This document shows positions 11,417 to 29,961 of a stretch of 64,000 nucleotides of DNA, one piece after another. The notes under the pieces were generated by a model, which searched no databases, had not been told where the DNA came from, and saw only the letters and a list, made by a program, of their open reading frames with translations. The position numbers and the translations under genes are program-made. This DNA comes from Eutrigla gurnardus (Eukaryota; Chordata; Actinopteri; Perciformes; Triglidae). The stretch covers positions 25,116,898-25,180,897 of the forward strand of contig OY741275.1 of assembly GCA_963514095.1 (NCBI GenBank), given 5' to 3'. Within the stretch, counting starts at the first letter, position 1, and each line of letters begins with the position of its first letter.

Positions 11417-12534
11417 TGCAGAGGTGAGGTGTTTGGCATCGCCTCGGCCACAAATCTTTTTTTTTTTAGAAAAGGCTGTTTTCTCAGAGGCACAAAAAGC
11501 TGTATTGTGAATATTTGCTTGATAAATATGATATATAAATAAATATCACCAAAAAAGCGCAGGCGGTAATAACATCATGGAGCTCCTTCCCCTAATTGAA
11601 CAGAGTCTGGGCTTCACAAATATTATTTTGAGAACAAACGGTTTGACTTTGGACTCATTTTCTTTTGTCTCTTATTTTTGGGGCGAAAACAAAACAACAG
11701 TTTCAGTGGCGGCGCCATTATTTGTGTTCATCATCATCATCATCATCCACACGCTGGAAGGAGGAGGGGGAAAAAAAGAAAAAAGAAACGACCCGATGTT
11801 TGAGGGGAAGGGCAAATTCAGGATAAACTGTTGAGGAAAAAAAAAAAAAGCACCTGCGGGATTGACAAGTTTGAGCATTTGTGTTTCCACGGCGCTCGTC
11901 TCAGTGTTGGAGAGAGAGGGAGGGCGAGAGAGGCATGCTTGTACAGGGTCAGATTGGAAACATGTGTTGTGTGAGCACCATGGAGAGACTGATCCTCCAT
12001 CTTATTAGCGGAGAACTCAGAGTACACTACACTGGGGTTTACTAGACACACAAAAGAAGGAGATGCAGGAGAGGAGAAAAAACAAGGCTCTTTTGTCTTT
12101 CCTTAATTATTCATGCCCGGGAGGGATGCTCTCTCGGCTTTGTTTTTGTCAGCTGACACATGTACAGGTATGATGGTGCAGGCAAGTGTGTGTGTGTGTG
12201 TGTTTATGTCTGTGTTTGTCTGTTTTAAATTTGCACAGAGAACCGCCAGCTAAATTGCACACGTCTCTCTTTTGTGTCCGTCGGCGACGTCGAAGCTGCA
12301 GCTTTTTTTTTCCCTCCCTCGGCCCAAATCAAAAGCACTGAAAGGAAACCGGCGACAACGAAGCCCAGCAGTTTGAGCCGATGGGCTCTTTTTTTAAAAA
12401 AAAAGAAAAGAAACCACACGGCAGACGAGAGCGTCTCGGCGGCGACCCTGCCCCGCGCTCTAATCGCTTCAAGTGAAGTCGTGGTGGGGGAGGGGGGGAC
12501 GAGCTCTCCTGTTTCCTAGCAAGGTGCAGCGGCA
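11417..12534. other. Non-coding with scattered regulatory-like patches
   Basis: No gene. Patches such as 11560-11640 (GGTAATAACATC, CCTAATTGAAC) and 12100-12170 (CCTTAATTATTCATGCC, TCAGCTGACAC) are motif-like. A short ATC run lies at 11730-11748 and a GT run near 12187-12203. Confidence 0.4.
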
Positions 12535-13265
12535 CTTGTTTGTGCAGAATGTCTGGCAATTAAAAATAATTGGGAAGCAGGTTTTGCCCGGCGAATCTTC
12601 CAAAGAGTGCCAGTTATGATCTAATGAAGCTTCATTAGGCATGCTGAAAGCTGAGAGCGCCGTATGACAACGGCAATTAGCCAGGATCATAGGCGAAAAA
12701 ATAATCATTAAAAAAAAATACCTCGGCCAAGATTAGCTTTTCACTTAATGACCAATTCATTAGCTAATTGATTTCTTATTAGTTACAGGCAGAGACGACT
12801 GTTTGGGGTACTGGTGCCGGTAATTAACAGCATTTAGGCCATTAGTCAATCGCCTAATTCTCCAGGAAAAACAACTTTGGAGGCGAGCATAGCTGGAGGC
12901 TTAGGGCCATTTGCTTTTTTTTGTTGCTCCTCTCGCCGTGTTATCTCTCTAATATCGAGAGGGGAATCGTCTTTCAGCTTAGGGGGGTTGTTAACGCGCA
13001 CTAATACCTCACTGATTAGCCATTCGTGTCATGTGACCACGTGTTCGATGCCCGAATCCATTTGAGCGCGAGACGGACGGACGAGGATGAGAGAGGTGAT
13101 GTAATTAAAAGAAGAAGAAATTTTGTTATATTCTATATTTAATAGGACTTTTTTTACATCGGTGCTGCCTGCCACCGAAATATATATTAGGTGCTTCAAA
13201 TGAATTGAGAGGGGAATTAGATTAATTATTGCTCTCAGCTGCCGGTGAGGGAGCCGTGGTCGTCT
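12535..13265. promoter_or_regulatory. Strong candidate conserved non-coding element
   Basis: Over 700 bp almost free of microsatellites and packed with TAAT-core sites: GCAATTAAAAATAATTGG, ATCTAATGAAGCTTCATTAGG, GGCAATTAGCC, CTTAATGACCAATTCATTAG, CTAATTGATTTC, GGTAATTAACAGC, GCCATTAGTCAATCGCCTAAT, and GAATTAGATTAATTATTGC at the right end. The palindrome CTAATGAAGCTTCATTAG lies at 12620-12637. This density, about 9.5 kb upstream of the shox promoter, fits a developmental enhancer bound by homeodomain factors. Enhancer status is inference. Confidence 0.45.
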
Positions 13266-13378
13266 TCCCTCCCATCAGAGCCCAGTTAAAGCAGACGGGG
13301 ATGGATGGATGGGGAGTGACAGGTGCTCCCTGCCTACAGCAGCTCACCCAGCTATGGGCTGGCAGTCCATAATGACGG

Positions 13379-13379
<1 letters not shown>

Positions 13380-13424
<45 letters not shown>
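13380..13424. repeat. (CA)n microsatellite
   Basis: About 22 CA units. Confidence 0.96.
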
Positions 13425-13425
<1 letters not shown>

Positions 13426-13557
13426 GCTGCCCACTCTGCTAATGTACGAAACAAGCTAAAATGTAGCTGGATAACCGCTAATACCAGTTTTATAGCACGT
13501 ATATTACTTTCCTCGCTGCTGATTGGTCAGAAGCTACGATGGCGTATTAGAAAAAAA

Positions 13558-14069
13558 TGGTATCCGAAAGAGGGGGGCAACATTCAGAGAAAAAAGTTGC
13601 AATTTGCGACTTTATAAATCTAAATAGCCGATATATAAACAAGTTGCTCGGTTCCGCTAACACAGGATGTTTGCCGTTGCTATAACAACAAGTGAAGCAT
13701 CTTAGCCCAACCGCTCCGATCAATAAACACCCATAAGATGACAGTTTGTCCTCATATAAATAAAACCAACAGTAAGCATCAACATAAGGACCTTAATGAG
13801 GTATGACGTATTCATTAGAAAAATAAACGTACATTCATGGGACGTTAGCTAGCATAGATGCTGTCGCTGGCTCGCAAATTTGAAGTTTTATAAATATATA
13901 TTGCCGATGTGAACAAGTTGCTTGGTTCCTCTAACACCAGATGTTTGCCATTGCTATGACAACAAAAGCCATCAATAAAACACCTATAAGATGACAATTT
14001 GGCCTCATATGAATAAAACTAACTCGCAAACTTTTTTTCTTGGAATATTGCCCCCCCTCTCTCGGCTCC
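13558..14069 (+). mobile_element. Family B TIR element, full-length-like copy
   Basis: Left end CCGAAAGAGGGGGGCAACAT and right end ATTGCCCCCCCTCTCTCGG are inverted versions of each other, giving terminal inverted repeats of about 30 bp with mismatches. The interior holds two related tandem modules. Each contains AACAAGTTGC.TGGTTCC.CTAACA, GATGTTTGCC.TTGCTAT.ACAAC, ATCAATAAA, CATAAGATGACA and CCTCATAT.AATAAAAC. There is no transposase frame, so it is a non-autonomous (MITE-like) DNA transposon. Confidence 0.8.
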
Positions 14070-14956
14070 ATTTATGTATTTATTTAATTTTTTCCTACAG
14101 CGGCCCTAACACTCCGTCGTAGAGAGGCAGCCGTGGAATTAAAACCTGCATCCTGGATTGCATGTCTCAGGCTTTGCTTTAGCTTTTTCTGTGTTTTTTT
14201 TTTTGCGTTTTCGAAGGGGAAAAGTAATTTGTCATAAATGACGTTCGCTTCCGACCAGCCAAGAAGTTTCGTAGCATGTTATGTTCGTTTACCACATCGT
14301 CTCCAAATGTCTCAAACTGTCCCGAACTGGGACCGTTTGGTCTGGGGGAAGAAAAAAAATGTGTTCCCATAATTGAGAGTGCATTTTAGATGTATGGGAA
14401 TGTAATTTTGGTAGATGACAGGGTTGTCAGAAGACATAATTATGACCTCATGACTCTTTTAAAAATGGGACATGCCATCGAAAAGTCACTTTTTCAGTGC
14501 TCGTGCACGTAACGTTTGGGTTTCTGAAGTGCTTACAAACCCACAAACTGTCAAATTAGACAATCCAGTCCAGTTTTTTATGGGCCGTCTGGATTAGGAA
14601 CCATGCGATTCAACCAGCCGTTCAGATGTTGCTCCACTTCTCATATGAAGACAGTGCAGTATCTCCACCGAGGGTTGGGAGCTACCTTTCCTAAAGGTGC
14701 GCCGTGTTCTTCTTGTCAGCCAATCATAGCAGACTGGGGCTTCTTCAGGAGGAGGTCTTAAAGAGACAGGCTCCTTTAAAAGGAGACTGCTGTTCGTGTG
14801 AAACTAGTCGTTTATGTTTGTTGTCTTCTTGTGAAGATGGAAGTTTAGTTTGAAAAGATGCAATGAGCATATTTTGACAAGCTGCGATATTTTGATACAT
14901 TGGAGTGAGAACAGGTTGGTTGGTTGAGTTTCTGGTCTGTTGGACTCTAAATGGAC
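14070..14956. other. Non-coding, nothing recognised
   Basis: AT-moderate, no gene. At 14929-14957 a partial repeat of the family A motif (TTTCTGGTCTGTTGGACTC) precedes the next full copy, suggesting a duplicated junction. Confidence 0.5.
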
Positions 14957-15526
14957 CTGTCAATCATCAGGTAAGCCCCGCCCCCTAAAGCATCCCCTGA
15001 TTTCTGGTCTGGTGGACTCTAAATGGACCATAATGTACTAAATGAACATCATGCTGGATTGAAGAAGACTTGAAACTAGAGATTGAGACCATAAACTCAT
15101 GTTTACAATGTTTACTGAGATAATACATCAAGAGAGAAGTAGGACCATTTTCTCATAGACTTCTATACAACAAGAGAGGAGTCGCCCCCTGGTGGCCAGC
15201 AGAGAGAAGTAGGACCATTTTCTCATAGACTTCTATACAACCAGAGAGGAGTCGCCCCCTGGTGGCCAGCAGAGAGAAGTAGGACCATTTTCTCATAGAC
15301 TTCTATACAACCAGAGAGGAGTCGCCCCCTGGTGGCCAGCAGAGAGAAGTAGGACCATTTTCTCATAGACTTCTATACAACCAGAGAGGAGTCGCCCCCT
15401 GGTGGCCAGCAGGGAGAAGTAGGACCATTTTTTCATAGACTTCTATACAACCAGAGAGGAGTCGCCCCCTGGTGGCCAGCAGAGAAAATGACAGTTTAAG
15501 GCACTTCAGCGTTGGCTTCACTCTTC
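14957..15526 (-). mobile_element. Family A dispersed element, copy 2, expanded
   Basis: Reverse-orientation copy. It runs from CTGTCAATCATCAGGTAAGC, through the GGGGCGG and TCTGGTGGACTC blocks and the TGAGATAATACATCAA block, to five tandem 70-bp units and the closing GGCACTTCAGCGTTGGCTTC. It has the most units of the five copies in the window. Confidence 0.9.
15181..15478 (-). repeat. 70-bp minisatellite with five CTCF-core-like motifs
   Basis: CGCCCCCTGGTGG (reverse complement CCACCAGGGGGCG) recurs with units starting at 15181, 15251, 15321, 15391 and 15461, exactly 70 bp apart and almost identical. The core satisfies the CTCF consensus CCASYAGRKGGC. The rest of each unit is CCAGCAGAGAGAAGTAGG plus a TCATAGACTTCTATACAACC block. 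Sequence match is direct; CTCF binding is inference. Confidence 0.85.
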
Positions 15527-15627
15527 AGAACTGGAGGTTGTTGTCTGGTTGTAATATAAATACAGTTCATTTATCACCACATGGCTTTTGTTTTCCAAAA
15601 TAATCACTAAACACATCTACTAATAAA

Positions 15628-15631
<4 letters not shown>

Positions 15632-15658
<27 letters not shown>

Positions 15659-15752
15659 CTTCTCACTTTGTTTTATGATGTGAAGCACTTTGAGTCTGCC
15701 TTGTGTATGAAATGTGCTATACAAATAAAGTTGCCTTGCCTTGCCTTGCCTT
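15632..15752 (+). mobile_element. LINE-like 3' tail with CCTTG repeats
   Basis: A T27 run, then TGAAGCACTTTGAGTCTGCC, TTGTGTATGAAATGTGCTAT and ACAAATAAAGTTGCCTTGCC, ending in tandem CCTTG units. This resembles the 3' ends of teleost non-LTR retrotransposons, which finish with short tandem repeats. No reverse transcriptase remains. The exact clade is uncertain. Confidence 0.65.
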
Positions 15753-16401
15753 AACATTAAGGGGGTCCCTCCCTAGAACCAGACCGTATGGGGAAAGCAT
15801 GTAAACGTGTTCTAGTAGAAAACCCTCCATACAAGGATGAACCTGAAGAAACATCCCGATGTGTCTCCGTTGACTGACGGCTGCCTCAATGCATTCTAAC
15901 AAACGTTGACGTTTCTGACTGCTAAAAAGAAAAACAATGTCTATTCTTTTCTATCTCCGCCTGCCTCTGACTCTTAACACGTTCCCCCTTTGGCCGCTCA
16001 CCTTCCTCCGCTGCTAACTCGCCGCAGCGCTTGTCTTTAACATCCGGCAGATGCCTGAAAACGTCAAAAGCTGAGGGCACAGCGTGATGAGTCAAACGTA
16101 CTTCCTGCCACTCTTACAGTCCAGGTGAGAGTGGTAGTAGTAGTAGTAGTTTTTTTTTATTATACTCGTCTGGATGGCACATCTAAAGGCGTCAAACTCG
16201 GTTTGAGGTCCACAGGAAGTGGACTCGGAGTCCGACTGCGTGGTCGCCGCGGCTCTCTGGCCCTCGCTTCGGAACGAGCCATGAGGAAATCAAAGGGGAT
16301 GAGATGATAGACACGTCTGATAGGAGGGAGAGAGAGAGTGATTTGGCCCATCAAAGCCTGCCTTCAGCCAACAGACACAGCCTGCGGCACACGTCAGTCT
16401 C
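15753..16401. other. Non-coding, nothing recognised
   Basis: No gene. A short GTA run lies at 16131-16150. Confidence 0.5.
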
Positions 16402-16402
16402 T

Positions 16403-16469
<67 letters not shown>
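16402..16469. repeat. (CA)n microsatellite
   Basis: 68 bp of CA with one CG interruption. GC-moderate DNA with a G9 run (16582-16593) follows. Confidence 0.97.
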
Positions 16470-16472
<3 letters not shown>

Positions 16473-16704
16473 TCACAAGTGTTGTTCGACGTTAACGTAA
16501 AAAGCGTAAACCCCCTCTGATAAACGTGGGGGCCGCCGAGCTGTGTGTAATGGGTGGACTGGTTGCACTGGGAGGAGAGGGAGGGGGGGGGGGCTCCCAG
16601 CTGAGGAGGGCATTACCGTCTGATCGCCACGGCGACCTCCTCGACACCTTAAAAAACAAGCCTCCTCTTCGTCCTGTAATCTCTGGCATCTGTTCTCCAT
16701 TCGG

Positions 16705-16745
<41 letters not shown>
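16705..16745. repeat. (CT)n microsatellite
   Basis: About 20 CT units, followed by pyrimidine-rich DNA to about 16840. Confidence 0.96.
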
Positions 16746-16750
<5 letters not shown>

Positions 16751-16849
16751 CTTCACCCTTTTTTTGTTTTTTTTAAATCCCTTCAGTCCCCCTTAAATCC
16801 ACTCTCTCTCCCTGTCTCTGTGTCTCTCTCCCCTCTGTGTCAGCTCTTC

Positions 16850-16999
16850 AGTCCCGTTAATTAAATCTAATGAAGTCATCTATCAAGGACTCCTCTTTTT
16901 CTCAACACCACAACATAAATCACTCTCTGTAAAAGATGCTATCCTTCTCACTCTCTCGGCTCTCTGCACTGTGAACAGAAGTCTCTCTCCCCCCTCTCT

Positions 17000-17032
<33 letters not shown>

Positions 17033-17169
17033 AGACCAGGCTTTAATTGTGTGATTGAGAAAGTGTAGCATCACTCCATAAAAGACAAGTCTGCCTCAAA
17101 TGGCTGCTCTCCGGCTGACACCAGAGGGACCCCTTATAGCCCGCCGTGGTGAGACACACACACACACAC

Positions 17170-17247
<78 letters not shown>

Positions 17248-17460
17248 AGCCAGAGACTTAAAACAGACACTTATTGTAAATGGGGCCTCATTGGTCTCCG
17301 AAGACGTTGTTAACATGTCTGTGGGATGGTTTTCCTCCTGCCAAGAGGGAACTTGATCCATCTCCACATTTACAGAAATTAATTTCTATTACAAGCTGTG
17401 ACTGACTAACGCTGCCCAAAGTGGGATTCATTCGCTCCCACAATGCACGGCGGCGGCAAA
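16850..17460. promoter_or_regulatory. Candidate conserved non-coding element split by microsatellites
   Basis: Three motif-rich blocks: 16853-16950 (CGTTAATTAAATCTAATGAAG, ATAAATCAC), 17037-17150 (GGCTTTAATTGTGTGATTG, GCATCACTCC, CATAAAAGAC) and 17246-17450 (TTATTGTAAATGGGG, GAAATTAATTTCTATTACAA, GGGATTCATTCGC). They are separated by a CT run (16981-17032) and a CA run (17154-17244). Inferred to be one old element into which microsatellites expanded. Confidence 0.35.
17154..17244. repeat. (CA)n microsatellite
   Basis: 91 bp of CA with one CG interruption, lying inside the candidate regulatory block. Confidence 0.97.
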
Positions 17461-18072
17461 ACAGCGAAAGGGATCTGACAGGAAATCGGCATCAAGCGTT
17501 GCTTTTTTTTTCTTGATATCTCTTCTTCTTCTCTGCTGGCGGACGAACAGTAAAAAATAAATATATAAAAATTCGACAATTACACAAATAGCCGTCTTCG
17601 TTTTGGGTTTGGTGTCCTCGAAGCCGATGATGCAAACCTGATGTAAGAAGGCCAGTTTGCGTCTAAATAATGTATAAATGATCCGTCTTGTTAGCTTCGA
17701 CTCCTCGCAGGTTCGGTTGTCTTCTCGTGCACCAGATGATCAATGCCCTCCTATTATCCTCGTGCACTCTCTTCATCCCCCCCCCCCCTCCCCGGGTCTT
17801 TCATGTTGCCCTCTGGGAGCCAAACAAAACACGTTTTTTTTTCTACTGCAAATAAGGAGCTAAAACATCATGTGATCAGTCATGAATTATTTGAACGCTA
17901 TTGATTTGTATAAAATGCTGCGTTTCCCCCGGAGCATTCCACCAACCAGAACAACAGCATCCTGATGAGGGACTCCAGGAAAAGTCTCTTTTTTTACTTT
18001 AACAACCAATCTGAGGAGATGCTCTTAATTAACGATTACATTAACCTGAAGAGCAAACTGTAGCTTGTTAAG

Positions 18073-18074
<2 letters not shown>
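17461..18074. other. Non-coding, nothing recognised
   Basis: Ordinary AT-moderate DNA with a C-rich run near 17778-17793. No gene. Confidence 0.5.
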
Positions 18075-18155
<81 letters not shown>

Positions 18156-18166
18156 GGAGAGAGGGA
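18075..18166. repeat. (GT)n-(GA)n compound microsatellite
   Basis: About 36 GT units passing directly into GA/GGGA repeats. Confidence 0.97.

Positions 18167-19901
<1,735 letters not shown>

Positions 19902-19973
<72 letters not shown>
19902..19973. repeat. (CA)n microsatellite
   Basis: 36 CA units. Confidence 0.97.
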
Positions 19974-19975
<2 letters not shown>

Positions 19976-20889
19976 ACACACATCTGTATACACACTGATT
20001 AAAAATCTGGTGATCAGTTTAAACAAAAAAGAAAATATTGCTGATTGTTGTCGGGGTAAAAAACACACTGTTTATTTATTCAATAAATACAATTTCCTGA
20101 CACTATGTAACTAAAATAAAGCCTTAATTTAATTTAATCACAGCATCACGTTTATGATTCTAAATAATAATAATATATATATTTTTAATAGTTGCTATAA
20201 ATGTCATGTGTTGTCCCTCTTTGGTCCCACCGATAAAAATACAATAAATAAACAAGTGAATAATTCATAATAACGTGGGGCGCGTGCAGCAGGGGAAGGC
20301 GGGGGTGTTGTGGGCGCGTGCACAACGAGCGGCAAGTGGAAATGTGATTGAGGCCCCTTTAAGAGTTGTTGGCCACTAAACGGTGAAGAGCGTCCCTGAT
20401 TGGACGATCACGCGAGATTACAAACAGGATTATTATTTTTTTTAATCTTTAGAAAAAATCAACAAAATTAAATGTGATAAAATACAAAAATAAATAAATA
20501 AAAACATGAATGAAAGATGCATAGATATACGTGGTGTCGTTGTTTTAATTGGGCGCGTGTCCGTATTAAACATGCACACCATTGGCCTTCTGGCGGTGTG
20601 TGTCCTTTATTATTCTGAATGTTTTGTTGGAATGAAGAATTTTAAATGAGTTCAAGTGTTAAATGCACCGTTAAAAAAATCACTTAATAGTAAAAAAACG
20701 TGGTTAATAAATGATCTTTTTTTGATGCACATTCTCATATCCAACACTGATATATTATATAAAAAAATCACACGTTAAAATGAGAGAAGAAATTAATATA
20801 AATCATCAAAACTGGATGGTACGTTCACGAACCGTGCGTAAAAGTTACATTTCCTTTATTTTAATTTCCAGGAAGCCCCTGTTATTTCG

Positions 20890-20890
<1 letters not shown>
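19974..20890. other. Shox-proximal upstream DNA, AT-rich with a CpG-rich block
   Basis: Mostly AT-rich. The block 20276-20420 is CpG-rich (GGGCGCGTGC twice; CACGCGAG) and has an inverted CCAAT box (GATTGG at 20398). Human SHOX has a separate upstream non-coding first exon, and an equivalent could lie in this region or at 21170-21440, but no splice donor can be assigned. Confidence 0.3.
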
Positions 20891-20964
<74 letters not shown>

Positions 20965-20969
20965 CACAC
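20891..20969. repeat. (CA)n microsatellite
   Basis: 79 bp of CA with one CG interruption. Confidence 0.97.
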
Positions 20970-21103
20970 TGGAGCGCGTGCGTACTATTGTTAAAAACTG
21001 CCACTTGATCGTGTTGCTGATATCGAGGCACACGACTCCCGAGCGCGTCTTAAAGAGGATTTAGGTCCATTAACAACAAAAGGCGCATGTTCATGGCACG
21101 AGA

Positions 21104-21169
21104 CGAGAGAGAGAGGGAGGGAGAGAGAGAGGGAGAGAGAGAGAGAGAGAGAGGGGGAGAGAGAGAGAG
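21104..21169. repeat. (GA)n/(GGGA) purine run
   Basis: GA repeats with GGGA interruptions. CpG-rich sequence (GCGCGTCGACG, CAGCGCGCGC) follows directly. Confidence 0.95.
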
Positions 21170-21315
21170 CGCGTCGACGTGAAAGCAGCGCGCGCTCACA
21201 CTGATAAATGGAGAGACATCAAACCGAGTCATTAGAGAGCTGAGATATGAGACTTTCACAGTGGCGGGCCGCTCAGGGCGGCGCACCCAAGGGGGATCAT
21301 ACTCCTCTCCCGCGG

Positions 21316-21318
<3 letters not shown>

Positions 21319-21389
<71 letters not shown>
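21319..21389. repeat. (GT)n microsatellite
   Basis: About 35 GT units in otherwise CpG-rich upstream DNA. Confidence 0.97.
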
Positions 21390-21391
<2 letters not shown>

Positions 21392-21739
21392 CCGGACTGA
21401 TGAACGACTCGGATAACGTCGAGCCATTATGGGCTCACTTATTCCCATGAAAAAGAAACACCCTGTAAATAGAGCGGACCGCTGATATCTATTGATTTGT
21501 TATTTGTAACCGGAAACCGCCGAGGATTTACGCGTGAATACTCAAAAGGGAGCCGGACTATTATTATTATTATTATTATTTTAAATAGAGACACATTAAT
21601 TACAGTATTTTTTGTTGGCTGCTTAGACTCACGAAAAAACGTGTGCTGGGAAATATTTATTTTAAAGGGGAAACAAAGGCTTAATTAAATTCGATTTACG
21701 TGATTGGATGTTTTTAATATTTAGGATTGAGCAAATCCC

Positions 21740-21743
<4 letters not shown>
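21390..21743. other. Upstream DNA, nothing firm
   Basis: Includes an ATT run (21559-21582) and AT-rich sequence. No gene. Confidence 0.5.

Positions 21744-21833
<90 letters not shown>
21744..21833. repeat. (AT)n microsatellite
   Basis: 90 bp of pure alternating AT, about 550 bp upstream of the shox TATA box. AT-rich DNA continues to about 22030. Confidence 0.97.
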
Positions 21834-21835
<2 letters not shown>

Positions 21836-22029
21836 GTTCTATTTATTTAACACTTTTAAATGGTGAGCTATGGATCCACCCACGTCTATATATTTATATA
21901 TATTTCTAAGTCCACATTAGAGAGTCCACTCTGATACAACAGAGGAGCTTTATGGACACATTATAGCTTTCAAACACATTTGTCATCTCAACAAAAACAC
22001 ACCAAACAAATACATAAATAAGTAAATAA

Positions 22030-22190
22030 ATAAATCACCGGGCAATCCCACAAATGTGTATCTCCTAATCGCGTTAATTAAATTTTCACCGAATTAATTA
22101 GAGCGAACTGCCATCTACAGGAGTGAGCCACCGCAGGCATTTTAATGACCCCGTAATTCAATTAGCCGCCTCCATCAGCTCCATCATTGA
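22030..22190. promoter_or_regulatory. Candidate promoter-proximal conserved element of shox
   Basis: Dense TAATTA-type sites: CCTAATCGCGTTAATTAAAT, CCGAATTAATTAGAGC, TTTTAATGACC, CGTAATTCAATTAGCC. Paired-type homeodomains, including SHOX itself, bind palindromic TAAT sites, so autoregulation is possible but untested. It lies about 200 bp upstream of the TATA box. Confidence 0.45.
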
Positions 22191-22202
22191 TTTGTGGATG
22201 AC

Positions 22203-22276
22203 GAAGAAGAAGAAGAAGAAGAAGAAGAAGAAGAAGAAGAAGAAGAAGAAGAAGAAGAAGAAGAAGAAGAAGAAAA
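22203..22276. repeat. (GAA)n microsatellite
   Basis: About 24 uninterrupted GAA units between the candidate proximal element and the TATA box. Confidence 0.97.
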
Positions 22277-22382
22277 GCTGCTGAAAGTTGAATTCTGCAA
22301 AGTCGAGCCGGCCTGTAATTGCTCAAGACACGGAGGGGGGAGGTGTGGGGGGGTGGGGGGGGGCTGGGCTGAGGTGGCCGTG

Positions 22383-22390
22383 TATAAATA
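22383..22390 (+). promoter_or_regulatory. TATA box, shox proximal promoter
   Basis: TATAAATA lies 323 bp upstream of the shox start codon, placing transcription initiation near 22412-22420. A G-rich stretch (22331-22368) lies just upstream. The location upstream of the ATG-containing exon matches the position of the internal P2 promoter of human SHOX. Assignment as the working promoter is inference. Confidence 0.6.
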
Positions 22391-22414
22391 GTGTGCTCTC
22401 AAATACACAGTCAC

Positions 22415-22705
22415 AACAGCAGGAGTGATCTCACCTCCTCTCCACCCTTTCTATCTATCGCTGCTGCCAGCCTCTCTCTCTCTCTCCCTCTCTTTCTCTC
22501 TCTCTCCCCCCTCCCCCTCCTCCTCCCCCCCCTTCCAAAAAAAAAGAAAAAACAAAAAAACGGAGAGGGAGAGCGTATCTGTGCGCAGTCGGGCTCGCTG
22601 CTACTTATACCGGAGAGGCGGCCGAGGTAATATACCCTGAGAATTCACGGTGGATTTTTCGTCCCCCCGACCAAGAGGAGCACCGCGCGGACGAAGAGCC
22701 CGAAC
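22415..22705 (+). other. shox: shox 5' leader (predicted)
   Basis: Interval between the predicted start site and the ATG. It has a CT-rich run (22468-22540), an A-rich run and CpG-rich sequence, and no ATG. The first AUG is therefore the shox start, in a good context (AACATGG). The exact 5' end is unknown. Confidence 0.5.

Positions 22706-29961
<7,256 letters not shown>

Noticed and set aside
15181..15478. Regular direct repeats, CRISPR-like at first sight
   Set aside because: The whole 70-bp unit is repeated with no variable spacers, and it is part of a dispersed element in a vertebrate genome.
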